Origin: Bog-950 sp964615305
GTDB taxonomy: Bacteria > Bacteroidota > Bacteroidia > Chitinophagales > LD1
Length of the DNA stretch: 64,000 nt
Reading direction: 5' to 3'
Assembly: GCA_964615305.1 (NCBI GenBank)
Contig: CAZTNA010000001.1
Span: 62,001-126,000, forward strand
Shown piece after piece: positions 9,001-14,731 of this stretch. Position 1 is the first letter of the stretch. Every line of letters begins with the position of its first letter. The translations under genes and the position numbers were made by a program. The notes under the pieces were generated by a model. That model did no database searches, was not told the origin of the DNA, and worked only from the letters and a program-made list of their open reading frames with translations.

Positions 9001-11275
9001 TGGCAATATTGATCTGACCGTATCAGGCTCTACTCCTGGTTATACTTATACTTGGAGCAACGGAGCTGCTACGCAAGATTTGAATAACGTTTATGCGGGT
9101 AGCTACTCTGTAACTGTAAACGATGCAAACGGTTGTGTGGCAAACGCCAACATGACAATTACTCAACCTAATAGCTTAGTGGTGGTAACTAACACACATA
9201 CAAGTGTAAGTTGCTTTGGCGGAAGTAATGGTGCAATAGATATATCTATTCAAGGAGGAACTTTCCCGTTCATATATATATGGAGTGATGGTGCCAACAC
9301 CCAAGATAGAGCAGGTCTCTCTGCAGGCACATATCAGCTAACCGTAAACGACCAAAATTCATGTGCCGTAAGTGAACCGGTTATTATCACACAACCATCT
9401 GCGTTATCTGTAACACTTTCAACAACTGATGTGTTATGTAATGGCAGCAGTAACGGAAGCATTAATTCGGTTATAACCGGTGGCACGGCAAACTACAGCT
9501 CTGTATGGAGCAACGGATCAGCTACACAAAACCTAACTAACATATTTGCTGGAACTTATTCTGTTACTGTTACAGATGCCAATAACTGCTCACTGGTACA
9601 AACCGGTACGGTTAATCAGCCTGCTACACTTACAGTTGCTGCTGTAAAAACTGATGTAAATTGTTTTGGCACAAGTGGTGGAAGTATAGATGTAACAGTT
9701 ACAGGTGGAATTCCTTCTTACAACTATGTTTGGAGCAATGCTGCTACTACGCAAGATTTAACTTCTGTGCCAGCGGGTGCATTTGCAGTAAATGTTACAG
9801 ATGCCAATAACTGTTCGGCTTCAGTCTCGGTGGTAGTTAATCAACCCGCAGCGCTGCAAATTGCTTTAGCAAAAACTGACCCTACTTGTAATGGTGTAAT
9901 CAACGGAAGTATTGATGTAACCGTTACCGGAGGAACAACTGCTTATACATATTTATGGAACACAGGTGCAACTACCGAAGATTTATCATCATTAGGTGCA
10001 GGTAACTTTACTGTAAGTGTTACTGATGCTAACGGATGCTCAATTAGTGGCGCAGAACAATTGGTAATGCCGGTAAGCATGTCGGCAACTTCAACACACA
10101 CAGATTTAAGCTGTTTTGGTTCTGCCAACGGAACCGTTTCTATCAGCGTAAGTGGTGGAAATGTTCCATACACTTATGCATGGAGCAACGGATCTTCATC
10201 GCAAAGTATAAACGGGTTGACTGCTGGCTCATATAGCGCAACAGTAACAGATAACAAAGGTTGTATAACTAATGTAAATGCTGTAGTAGTGAGTGAACCA
10301 ACTGCTTTGAATGTGGCAACTGTAGCTACTGATGTTGCTTGTTCGGGGGCGCAAAACGGTACTGTAGATGCTACCATAACAGGTGGAACTCCTCCGTTTA
10401 CTTATGCTTGGAGCAATCATACTTTTGCACAAGATTTGGCGCACGTATCTGCCAATACGTATAAGGTTACAGTTATGGATGCCAACAACTGCACGCAAAC
10501 AGCTACTGCTACAGTGAGCACTTTACCTCAGCTCATAGCAAACGCTGTTGCCGACACCCTGGCATGTGCTACAGCGCTTGGCGGAATTGACTTAACCATT
10601 GCAAGTGGATCAGCTCCATACACCTTTCACTGGAGCAATGGCGCAACTACTGAAGATTTAACAAGTATTCATCCCGGCACTTATAGCGTTACTGTTCACG
10701 ATGCTAACGGTTGTCCGCTCGATACAAGTTTTATAATAAGTAATATGAATTCGTTTACTGTACATGCTAGTGGCGGAGGAACTATCACACTCGGGCAGAC
10801 AATTGAGCTACATGCTACAACTACCGGATCTGCACAAACTGTTTTCAACTGGACACCTACCTACAATTTAGATTGCCCCACATGTGCTGATATTACAGTA
10901 CAACCCGGCCAGTCAACAACTTACACCGTGGTAGGCAAAGATGTAAATGGATGTGTGGCTCAGGATACTGTTTCAGTAAATGTGATTGCTGACCATACCA
11001 TCTTTACGCCTAATGCTTTTACACCTAACGGTGATGGCAACAACGACTTCTTCCAGATGTTTGGCAACCTCGATGGCATACGCAAGTTCAGCATTATGGT
11101 GTTCGATCGTTGGGGCGAGAAGGTTTACGACTCAGAGCAAGTAGATTTTAAATGGGATGGAACCTACAAGGGAGAATTGCTTCCACCATCAGTTTGTGTG
11201 TATGTAATGAAAGCGGTTTTCTTAGATGGCTATAATGAGAAAGTGTTTAAGGGCAGCATAACTATATTAAGATAG
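1..11275 (+). CDS. Giant SprB-repeat cell-surface adhesin, T9SS type B substrate (5' end outside window)
   Basis: The reading frame is open from base 2 and runs to the stop at 11273-11275, so the true start lies upstream; the GTG at 50 is only an internal codon. At least 3,750 residues are encoded here. Order: an Ig/PKD-like domain (about 60-310), about 15 SprB-type repeats, one PKD domain (about 3700-3950, WDFGNGSG), about 30 more repeats, a second Ig-like domain (about 10750-10985), and a C-terminal domain starting TIFTPNAFTPNGDGNND and ending GSITILR. Each repeat is about 75 residues with the pattern xCFGGxNGxI...GGT..YTY.W...GTY.VTVTDxxxCTAT and normally has two Cys. The C-terminal domain matches the gliding-motility-associated (CHU_C, type B) T9SS signal, so export to the cell surface is expected. 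SprB of Flavobacterium johnsoniae, a gliding adhesin, is the known relative. Role in gliding or attachment here is inferred. Ser, Thr, Gly and Asn dominate and charged residues are rare. Confidence 0.93.
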   Translation, partial: STESVTLAVLDPCTGAVSSSATITIRDDLPPTITASDTTLCLGQSTQLVANGGVTYAWSPATGLSNPNIRTPIATPTVTTTYTVTMQFGACTKTVSQTIHVSNPVVATTASPAGTVCNGGTVTVTASGSGGVSPYNYLWSTGATTPSMTVASGGTYNVTSTDSYGCTASATRSVTISNLNISGTTTNVSCMGGTNGSIDVTVTGSNAPFTYNWGGGVTSQDRTNIVAGTYTVTASNTAGCSVTASFTITQPATNLTTSATNTSVTCNGGNNGSINLSVSGGVSPYTYIWSNSATTQDISSLTANSYSVTVTDNNGCTASRSVTVTQPTAVTTSETHVNTTCFGTANGSINLSVGGGVGSYAYAWSNGAASQDLTGITAGTYTVTVSDGSSCTATRSITITQPTAVTPVLTPTNVACNGGNSGFISSVTSGGNSPYTFLWSNAATTQNISALAVGTYTLTATDANGCSASALAAITEPAVLTASTTHTNVNCFGGNNGTITLTVAGGTTPYTYNWGGGVTTQNRTALTAGTYTVTVTDFRSCTATATATITQPTALLLTNTRTNVSCNGGNNGSINITVSGGTSPYTYNWGGGVTTEDRTNLTLGTYNVTSTDANACTVSASISITQPTALTFAETHVNNTCNGGSTGSINITVGGGTSPYSYNWGGGVTTEDRTGLDAGTFTVTATDNNNCTVTGSATITQPAAINISEVVTDATCAPGNNGAITLTVTGGSSPYTYNWGGGVTTQNRSALFAGTYTVTVTDNTSCTAAKSISVSQLGTGMTLSTSVINVNCFGGSTGAIDLTVTGGTAPITYNWGGGITTQDRTTLTASNYSVTVTDGLSCSAIANATIIQPSAISISATTTNVLCRGAATGAINITATGGAGVLTYNWGSGVTTEDRTGIAAGSYTVTVTDANGCTATNASTITQPAAVVSAVAINTPVSCFSGSNGTVTLTPTGGTGAYTFYWSNGSISQNLSAVAAGMYNVTVTDANGCTATATSTVTQPASALSTTLTPTDLTCNNINVGSITNTVSGGTSPYTFNWGGGVTTQNRSGLAAGTYSVTVTDNRSCSVSSTVILTQPPAVTITITPADVLCNGGNNGAVTVSVTGGTGAYSYNWGGGITSQNRTGLTAGSYTLTVTDANSCTAASTTVIVEPSALTLTLNSGTSTCMSPTGTATAVTNNSGAAPYNYVWSNGGANSQNQNGLAPGDISVTVTDANSCSVSASVTVGLSGNNTDANFNFNGTLCGPNAVVTFTHAGSGSIINHNWDFGNGSGTSTMPSPNYTYPAAGIYNVTHIVERGFCKDTFIRLVTINSKPVPTSVVTNVSCNGMNNGEIDVSVSSGIPAFTYNWGGGVTTQDRTGLAPGTYTVTVNDANSCSATLSNTITQPTVLMVTYNNTNVTCNGGNNGAIDVTVVGGTSAYTYTWSGGVTTQDRTGLAGGTYTLTVTDANSCTSVNTIDLYQPNPVVIMPAVVNVTCFGQSDGAINLTVTGGTGTYFYTWAGSGGTTQNAVSIPAGVYTVSVTDANGCSTSSSSVVAQPAILTTSLSATPVSCFAGSNGAINSITTGGTAPYYYAWNDGNVQANRSTLTAGVYSATITDANGCSVSANITVAQPSSAVNVVVNSTNTLVCYGDNNGTINITASGGVPTYTYLWGDSSLLEDRTGMLGGTYYVTATDQNGCVAAASATINQPSQLTIDSIAVTNVLCFGGNTGSLIPNVYGGTTPYTYNWGAGVTTANRTNVPAGIYYLTVTDNNGCTATATATISQPVVPVTASTVTTNVSCHGGSNGFVDLTVTDGASPYTFNWGGGVTTEDRTSVSAGTYNVVVTDSNGCTATASSVVSQPAVLSISVASTTNVSCFGGNNGTINITATGGTAAYSYNWGGGITTQNRTGLAAGTYNVTISDANGCTATTGATITQPLVLSASYTTGQISCNNGNNGTINLTVTGGTSPFAYNWTSGQNTQNLNTLTAGTYDVTITDNNSCSATLSVTVSQPTAVVVTTVVTDVACFGGSTGTIDVTVNGGTPSYAYLWNGGVVTQDRTNLTAGVYQVTITDNNYCTTSISATVAQPATGLSATTSVIPVLCFGNSTGSIDLTATGGSTPYIYVWNDAVTTEDRVNVAAGTYSVTITDNQLCSATASATISQPLAALSVIATAADVSCFGGNNGAININVTGGTTAYSYDWGGGVTTQNRTGLTAGTYNVTVTDANSCTTTIGATITQPATALAVSVISTTNVSCFGGSNGAINTNTTGGTTVYSYNWGGGVTAQNRTGLASGTYTVTVSDANSCTATTSASITQPLSALAVSAASTINVLCFGGNNGAININATGGTTAYSYDWGGGLTTQNRTGLSAGTYNVTVTDANSCTATTSATITQPVAALAVAVTSTTNVSCFGGNNGTINISVTGGTTTYSYDWGGGVTTQNRNGLTSGTYNVTVTDANSCTATTNATIIQPASALAVAVVSTTNVSCFGGNNGVININATGGTIAYSYNWAGGVTTQNRTGLTAGTYNVTVSDANSCTATTNAIITEPAASLSVTATPVSVSCFAGSNGAITLTVTGGTAGYTYLWSDAANTQDRTNVAAGNYSVTVTDAQSCTATAAAVVTQPAAALSATTSVTNVSCNAGNNGTITLTVTGGTTTYSFNWNDAVVTQNRNNMSAGSYNVTVTDANSCSTTSSATITEPAVLTISATPTDVLCEGGSNGSISTAVNGGTAGYTYLWNDAVTTANRSNLTAGNYTVTVTDNLSCSASTSAAIAQPTALALSNTHTDVSCFGGNNGNVDITTTGGTSPYVYIWSNTATTQDISTLTIGTYTVSVTDAHNCSAVSTATVTQPTALQVSSVATNVLCNGASTGAVNITVSGGVTNYSYLWSNAAVSQNISSVASGTYMVTVTDANNCTTTHSQIVTQSAAIAIAETHINASCFGYATAGIDITVTGGNAAYSYLWSNGYNSEDISGVQANTYTVTVTDVNSCTGSSSISVGQPTAFSVSFNYNNVQCNGGADGNIDLTVSGSTPGYTYTWSNGAATQDLNNVYAGSYSVTVNDANGCVANANMTITQPNSLVVVTNTHTSVSCFGGSNGAIDISIQGGTFPFIYIWSDGANTQDRAGLSAGTYQLTVNDQNSCAVSEPVIITQPSALSVTLSTTDVLCNGSSNGSINSVITGGTANYSSVWSNGSATQNLTNIFAGTYSVTVTDANNCSLVQTGTVNQPATLTVAAVKTDVNCFGTSGGSIDVTVTGGIPSYNYVWSNAATTQDLTSVPAGAFAVNVTDANNCSASVSVVVNQPAALQIALAKTDPTCNGVINGSIDVTVTGGTTAYTYLWNTGATTEDLSSLGAGNFTVSVTDANGCSISGAEQLVMPVSMSATSTHTDLSCFGSANGTVSISVSGGNVPYTYAWSNGSSSQSINGLTAGSYSATVTDNKGCITNVNAVVVSEPTALNVATVATDVACSGAQNGTVDATITGGTPPFTYAWSNHTFAQDLAHVSANTYKVTVMDANNCTQTATATVSTLPQLIANAVADTLACATALGGIDLTIASGSAPYTFHWSNGATTEDLTSIHPGTYSVTVHDANGCPLDTSFIISNMNSFTVHASGGGTITLGQTIELHATTTGSAQTVFNWTPTYNLDCPTCADITVQPGQSTTYTVVGKDVNGCVAQDTVSVNVIADHTIFTPNAFTPNGDGNNDFFQMFGNLDGIRKFSIMVFDRWGEKVYDSEQVDFKWDGTYKGELLPPSVCVYVMKAVFLDGYNEKVFKGSITILR
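310..3690 (+). repeat. SprB repeat array 1 (about 15 units)
   Basis: I counted about 15 units of 210-231 bases by eye between the N-terminal Ig-like domain and the internal PKD domain. Units 6-11 and 13-14 mostly carry a WGGG (once WGSG) core with a QNR, QDR or EDR ending; units 3-5 and 12 carry the WSN core. Most units have two Cys, one before the GG(N/S)NG motif and one in the TDxxxCTA motif. Unit 15 (about 3475-3690) is divergent. Confidence 0.85.
3950..10740 (+). repeat. SprB repeat array 2 (about 30 units)
   Basis: About 30 units follow the PKD domain. The first part (to about 8270) has mostly the WGGG, WND or WSD core ending in (D/N)R, while the last eleven units (from about 8275) nearly all have a WSN core ending in DIS or DLT. 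Unit length is mostly 219-231 bases. The array is in frame throughout, with no stop or frameshift. Confidence 0.85.
6446..7597 (+). repeat. Five consecutive near-identical SprB units
   Basis: Unit starts fall at 6446, 6674, 6905, 7136 and 7367, and the next unit starts at 7598. The first is 228 bases and the next four are exactly 231 bases (77 codons). The encoded units share STTNVSCFGGNNGAIN-like starts, a WGGGVTTQNRTGL-like core and TVTDANSCTATT-like ends. This is the most homogeneous stretch of the gene and looks like recent tandem expansion or gene conversion. Confidence 0.85.
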
Positions 11276-11300
11276 GCTGTGTTTAGTCCCAAACAGTATT

Positions 11301-11343
11301 AAACAAAAGAACCTCCGTACTTGGTAAGGAGGTTCTTTTGTTT
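11301..11343. terminator. Bidirectional intrinsic terminator with 16-bp perfect stem
   Basis: Bases 11301-11316 are the exact reverse complement of 11328-11343, with an 11-base loop. The stem has an A-rich left flank and a T-rich right flank, so it can end transcripts in both directions. It lies between the stops of the convergent adhesin (11275) and the 433-residue protein (11354). Confidence 0.88.
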
Positions 11344-11353
11344 AACAGATAGT

Positions 11354-12655
11354 TTAGAGCATTGGTGTGTCAATAAATATGCGCACATTGCCTTGAGTAT
11401 CTTTACTGTGCTCTTTCATAGCCTGGTATTCTTCGGGGCGGTCATAAATAACGAAATACATAAACGGATCGTAAATTATGCTCTTTTTTATTTCTGTGTG
11501 TGGGTCGCCATTAATAGCGTTCAGCACCATTACTTGTGTTCCGTGATCTCTTCTGAATTTTTTCGAAGCGCCTTTAATCATAGAGCGAACTCGCTGAGGG
11601 GTGCCAACAAGTAATGTGGGATAAAGCACGCAATCCGTAATTTTCATGGCGGCAATGGCTTTAAAAAATCCTTTTGGGTTCTGAAGCTTCAGGTGCATAT
11701 AATCTCCCCAGTTGATAAAGAAGCCAGCGGCATCGAAATTCCCCCGTTCATCCGGCAGCATATATATACGACTGCTTGGCGATGAAGAAAGTATTCGCTT
11801 TACCATGTTATTGAAGTTTTCCTCACTGTGCATTTGGCTAAACACATAGTTGCCTGTGGCTTCTTTTACGCGTGCATAGTATTCTTTAAGAGCTTCTTTG
11901 TTATTCGAAATATCTACTAGCTTTTTTTCAGAACTGCTGCTACCTGTAATTAAAGTTATGTGCGTATTATTTCGCATTGGAAACATTTCAAAAAACTTAC
12001 CGGTACGTTGGCTGTTCATTTTCAAAGCATCTACTATTGCTTGGTTTTCGCGACCCATCGAAGCATATACAAAATGCATGTCGTTTACAATGGTAAGGTC
12101 AAGCAGTATGCTAAACATGGTGGTGAAAATTCGCTTGCGCCTGTATATTGGTTTGCCGTCAACTGTTTGTTCGCTCATGCGAAGCACATTATAGTAATAC
12201 CCATTATGGAGTTGTCCGGTCGGTGACTTGAACGTAATATGATTGCAGTGGATGTAGCAAATCATGTTGTAGTCCTGCAATCCATTGTTGGTGGTACCAT
12301 GCGGATGAAGTATTACAACTACTGTTGCATCATCAAAGAAAGAATTTACAGATTCTGGAAACTTGTGGAAGTAACTCTGAAATGCAAACTTTCCTTCTCC
12401 TTTTTCGTTTACGTGCTTTTCAGGTACGCTCACTATTTCTCTGCATTCACTGTAGAAATATTCAGCATCGCTGCGTAAGCCAAAGTTGCTGAGCACCGAT
12501 GAAATTTCATCCATCATTTTAATTGGGAATGACATCATTACCAGATCTCCTTCAAATGCGTCATCGCATTCTATCTCTCTTCTCGAATATTTTAACTGAG
12601 AGGGGTTCTGAGGGTCATTGCCTTCTATATTGTAGTAGTGGCGAATTTTGCTCAT
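11354..12655 (-). CDS. Conserved protein of unknown function next to serine palmitoyltransferase
   Basis: This is a 433-residue soluble protein (MSKIRHYYNIEGN...) with no signal peptide or membrane segment. I do not recognise the family with confidence. The middle (HFVYASMGRENQAIVDAL) and the C-terminal third (IKGASKKFRRDHG...YDPFMYFVIYDRPEE) have a faint look of acyl-CoA N-acyltransferase (GNAT-like) folds, but no diagnostic motif is clear. It starts 42 bases after the serine palmitoyltransferase stop on the same strand, so the two are probably co-transcribed. That position suggests, as inference only, a step in sphingoid base or ceramide synthesis, for example N-acylation. It ends just before the shared terminator hairpin at 11301-11343. 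Confidence 0.75.
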   Translation of the reverse strand: MSKIRHYYNIEGNDPQNPSQLKYSRREIECDDAFEGDLVMMSFPIKMMDEISSVLSNFGLRSDAEYFYSECREIVSVPEKHVNEKGEGKFAFQSYFHKFPESVNSFFDDATVVVILHPHGTTNNGLQDYNMICYIHCNHITFKSPTGQLHNGYYYNVLRMSEQTVDGKPIYRRKRIFTTMFSILLDLTIVNDMHFVYASMGRENQAIVDALKMNSQRTGKFFEMFPMRNNTHITLITGSSSSEKKLVDISNNKEALKEYYARVKEATGNYVFSQMHSEENFNNMVKRILSSSPSSRIYMLPDERGNFDAAGFFINWGDYMHLKLQNPKGFFKAIAAMKITDCVLYPTLLVGTPQRVRSMIKGASKKFRRDHGTQVMVLNAINGDPHTEIKKSIIYDPFMYFVIYDRPEEYQAMKEHSKDTQGNVRIFIDTPML

Positions 12656-12697
12656 AATTTTCAGGGTTAGTGAAAGAAAATATGTGTAGGAATATGT

Positions 12698-13912
12698 TTA
12701 GTGTAGTGGCTTAACATCGCGGTGAAGCAAGTCAAGCTGTTTGCCAATTTTTACAAACTTCTCTATGATATAATCAAGATGCGAGTCTTCATGTGAAGCC
12801 ATATAACTGGTTCGCAGCATTTGCATGCCCGGTGGTGTGGCGGGTGAAATAAATGCGTTTACGAACACCCCTTCGTCATACAACATTTTCCAGATGGTAA
12901 ACGTTTTTTCATCATCGCCTATAATTACAGGTACAATAGCTGCTTCGCCATCAATTACCTGAAACCCAGCATCGCGTAACCCTTTGCGTACTCTGTCAGC
13001 GTTTTTTCGCACACGCTCTGCCAGTTCGGGTTGTTCAATTAGTATATCCAACGCTGCATTGGCTGCGGCTACACTGGCAGGTGTAGGTGAAGCTGAGAAA
13101 ATTAAAGCAGGCGATTTGTGTTTCAAATAATTGATTACCCGTTCATCGCCAACCACAAACCCTCCTATGGAAGCAAGTGTTTTACTAAAAGTGCAAACTA
13201 TTAAGTCAACGTCATTTTCGCAGCCAAAATGGTGAACAGTACCTTTGCCTAGTGGTCCTAATACTCCAAAACCATGAGCATCGTCTACAAGGGTTTGAGC
13301 GTTATACTTCTTTGCCAGATTAACCACTGTTTGAATGTCGGCTATTAAGCCATGTGCACTGAATACTCCATCTACCACAATTAATTTGCTGGCGTTATCA
13401 GGAATCTTCTGCAAGCGGCTTTCCAAATCCTTCATATCATTATGCTTGTAACGCACAATGTGTGCACCAATGGCTGTACTCATGAGGTTTCCGGCTACTA
13501 TGCTGGCGTGGTTGTCTTTATCACTCAAAATATAATCGCCTTTGCTTATAAGAGGGAAAATGACACCTTGGCCAGCCTGATAACCGGTGCTAAATAGAAG
13601 TGCTGCTTCCTTACCCATAAAGCGGGCAATTTTTTCTTCCAACTCAATGTGCAAATCTATAGTGCCCGTAAGAAAACGCGAGCCTGAACAACTGCTGCCA
13701 TACTTGGCGAGGGCAGCAATAGCCGCTTCTTTAACTTTCGGGTGCGATGTTAATCCCAGATAGTTGTTACTACCCGCCATTACTACTTTGCGCCCTTCCA
13801 TTCTTACAACAGGTCCTTCACTTTCCTGAATAGGGCGGAAGTAAGGATAAATACCTTTCTCTTTGGTGTCGTCTGCTGCGTTGTAACCAAAACATTTGTC
13901 GAATAAAGCCAT
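12698..13912 (-). CDS. spt: Serine palmitoyltransferase (alpha-oxoamine synthase family)
   Basis: This 404-residue PLP enzyme is expected to condense serine with a long-chain acyl-CoA to 3-ketosphinganine, the first step of sphingolipid synthesis in Bacteroidota. Visible motifs: SNNYLGL near 48-54, CSGSRFLTGT near 75-84, cofactor-stacking His135 (NHASIVAG), Asp211/His213 (VDDAHGFG) and Schiff-base Lys244 (TFSKTLASIGGF). The N-terminal KEKGIYPYFRPIQ and the SGSRFL segment resemble Sphingobacterium-type serine palmitoyltransferases more than 2-amino-3-ketobutyrate CoA ligase, which is the main alternative. It is the first gene of a likely two-gene operon with the 433-residue protein. A weak promoter-like CATCTTTG lies upstream without a -33 element. 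Confidence 0.85.
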   Translation of the reverse strand: MALFDKCFGYNAADDTKEKGIYPYFRPIQESEGPVVRMEGRKVVMAGSNNYLGLTSHPKVKEAAIAALAKYGSSCSGSRFLTGTIDLHIELEEKIARFMGKEAALLFSTGYQAGQGVIFPLISKGDYILSDKDNHASIVAGNLMSTAIGAHIVRYKHNDMKDLESRLQKIPDNASKLIVVDGVFSAHGLIADIQTVVNLAKKYNAQTLVDDAHGFGVLGPLGKGTVHHFGCENDVDLIVCTFSKTLASIGGFVVGDERVINYLKHKSPALIFSASPTPASVAAANAALDILIEQPELAERVRKNADRVRKGLRDAGFQVIDGEAAIVPVIIGDDEKTFTIWKMLYDEGVFVNAFISPATPPGMQMLRTSYMASHEDSHLDYIIEKFVKIGKQLDLLHRDVKPLH

Positions 13913-14121
13913 ACCGGGTTTATTTCGTTATCAATCTGAATCGCTTTACTTACGATTCTCAACAAAGATGAAATTATTTGATAAAGATTGACTGTGTAAG
14001 AATGAATGTTGAAAACAAAGACTTTACCGATAAAAAACAGTTTCTAAGGCTATAGTGCTTTCTCTTATATCCCGGAAATTGTAGAAGCTAGAAATTAGCT
14101 ACTCCCTGAATCAAATTTGAG

Positions 14122-14616
14122 TTAAACTGTTTTCACACCATTTATTTTGCACAGCCATCCTAAGTGACCTGCATGAGTTCCTTCATGTCTTATAGCGTGT
14201 TTTATTATTGAACGAACGCTTTTGTCGGGCCCAAATTGAATACCCATGGGGTTTTCTTTTTCTAAGTCTTCTTGGCTTAAACTACGAATATGTGCCATAG
14301 CTGCTTCATGAATAGTTTTGCGATGTTGGAGTACAATTTTTATGTCTAAACTTTCTTCATGTAAACTACCATCGCTGCCAAAACAGTAATGATCTGCCCA
14401 ATTTATATCCGGAGATTTGCCACCGGTAGCTTTCAGTAGTAAAAAATCTTCGCTCCAGCACAAGTGAGCATTAATCCAGGCAATACTGTTTAGCTTTTTA
14501 TCGTTTACTTCCCATTGCTTGTAAGGGTCGGCATCTTTTAAATTACTGTTGTAATACCTAACTAATCCGTAGGTCATTTCGTAGGTGTCGGCTAAAAGGA
14601 CAGCTTCTGTGGTCAT
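14122..14616 (-). CDS. DinB-like four-helix metal-binding protein
   Basis: This is a 164-residue cytosolic protein of the DinB/YfiT superfamily, small four-helix bundles that bind a divalent metal with three His. Here His51 (WINAHLCW) and the pair His144 and His148 in HAIRHEGTHAGHLGWL fit the triad. Some relatives are thiol S-transferases and many have no known substrate, so none is assigned. It stands alone: spt lies over 200 bases away on the same strand, and the next gene is divergent at 14732. Confidence 0.8.
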   Translation of the reverse strand: MTTEAVLLADTYEMTYGLVRYYNSNLKDADPYKQWEVNDKKLNSIAWINAHLCWSEDFLLLKATGGKSPDINWADHYCFGSDGSLHEESLDIKIVLQHRKTIHEAAMAHIRSLSQEDLEKENPMGIQFGPDKSVRSIIKHAIRHEGTHAGHLGWLCKINGVKTV

Positions 14617-14731
14617 GGTTAATTATTTTACGCAAGTAATAAAATATGGTGGAAAGAAACTTTGTGTTGTAGTCATACATTTTCATTTTCAAGCCTGAAT
14701 TGCCAAATTCGCTCGTCATCATTTTTTATAC

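Noticed and set aside
1667..10498. Many 60-116 residue open frames on the minus strand and one or two on the plus strand inside the adhesin repeats
   Set aside because: They lie opposite or out of frame with a continuous 3,750-residue frame, repeat with the repeat period, and have low-complexity composition. They are shadows of the repeat codons.
12698..13912. 2-Amino-3-ketobutyrate CoA ligase as product
   Set aside because: The N-terminus (YPYFRPIQ) and CSGSRFLTGT block fit serine palmitoyltransferase better, though phylogeny should confirm.
14083..14103. Small hairpin (AGCTA/TAGCT) upstream of spt
   Set aside because: Only five pairs, no T-run or conserved riboswitch feature visible.
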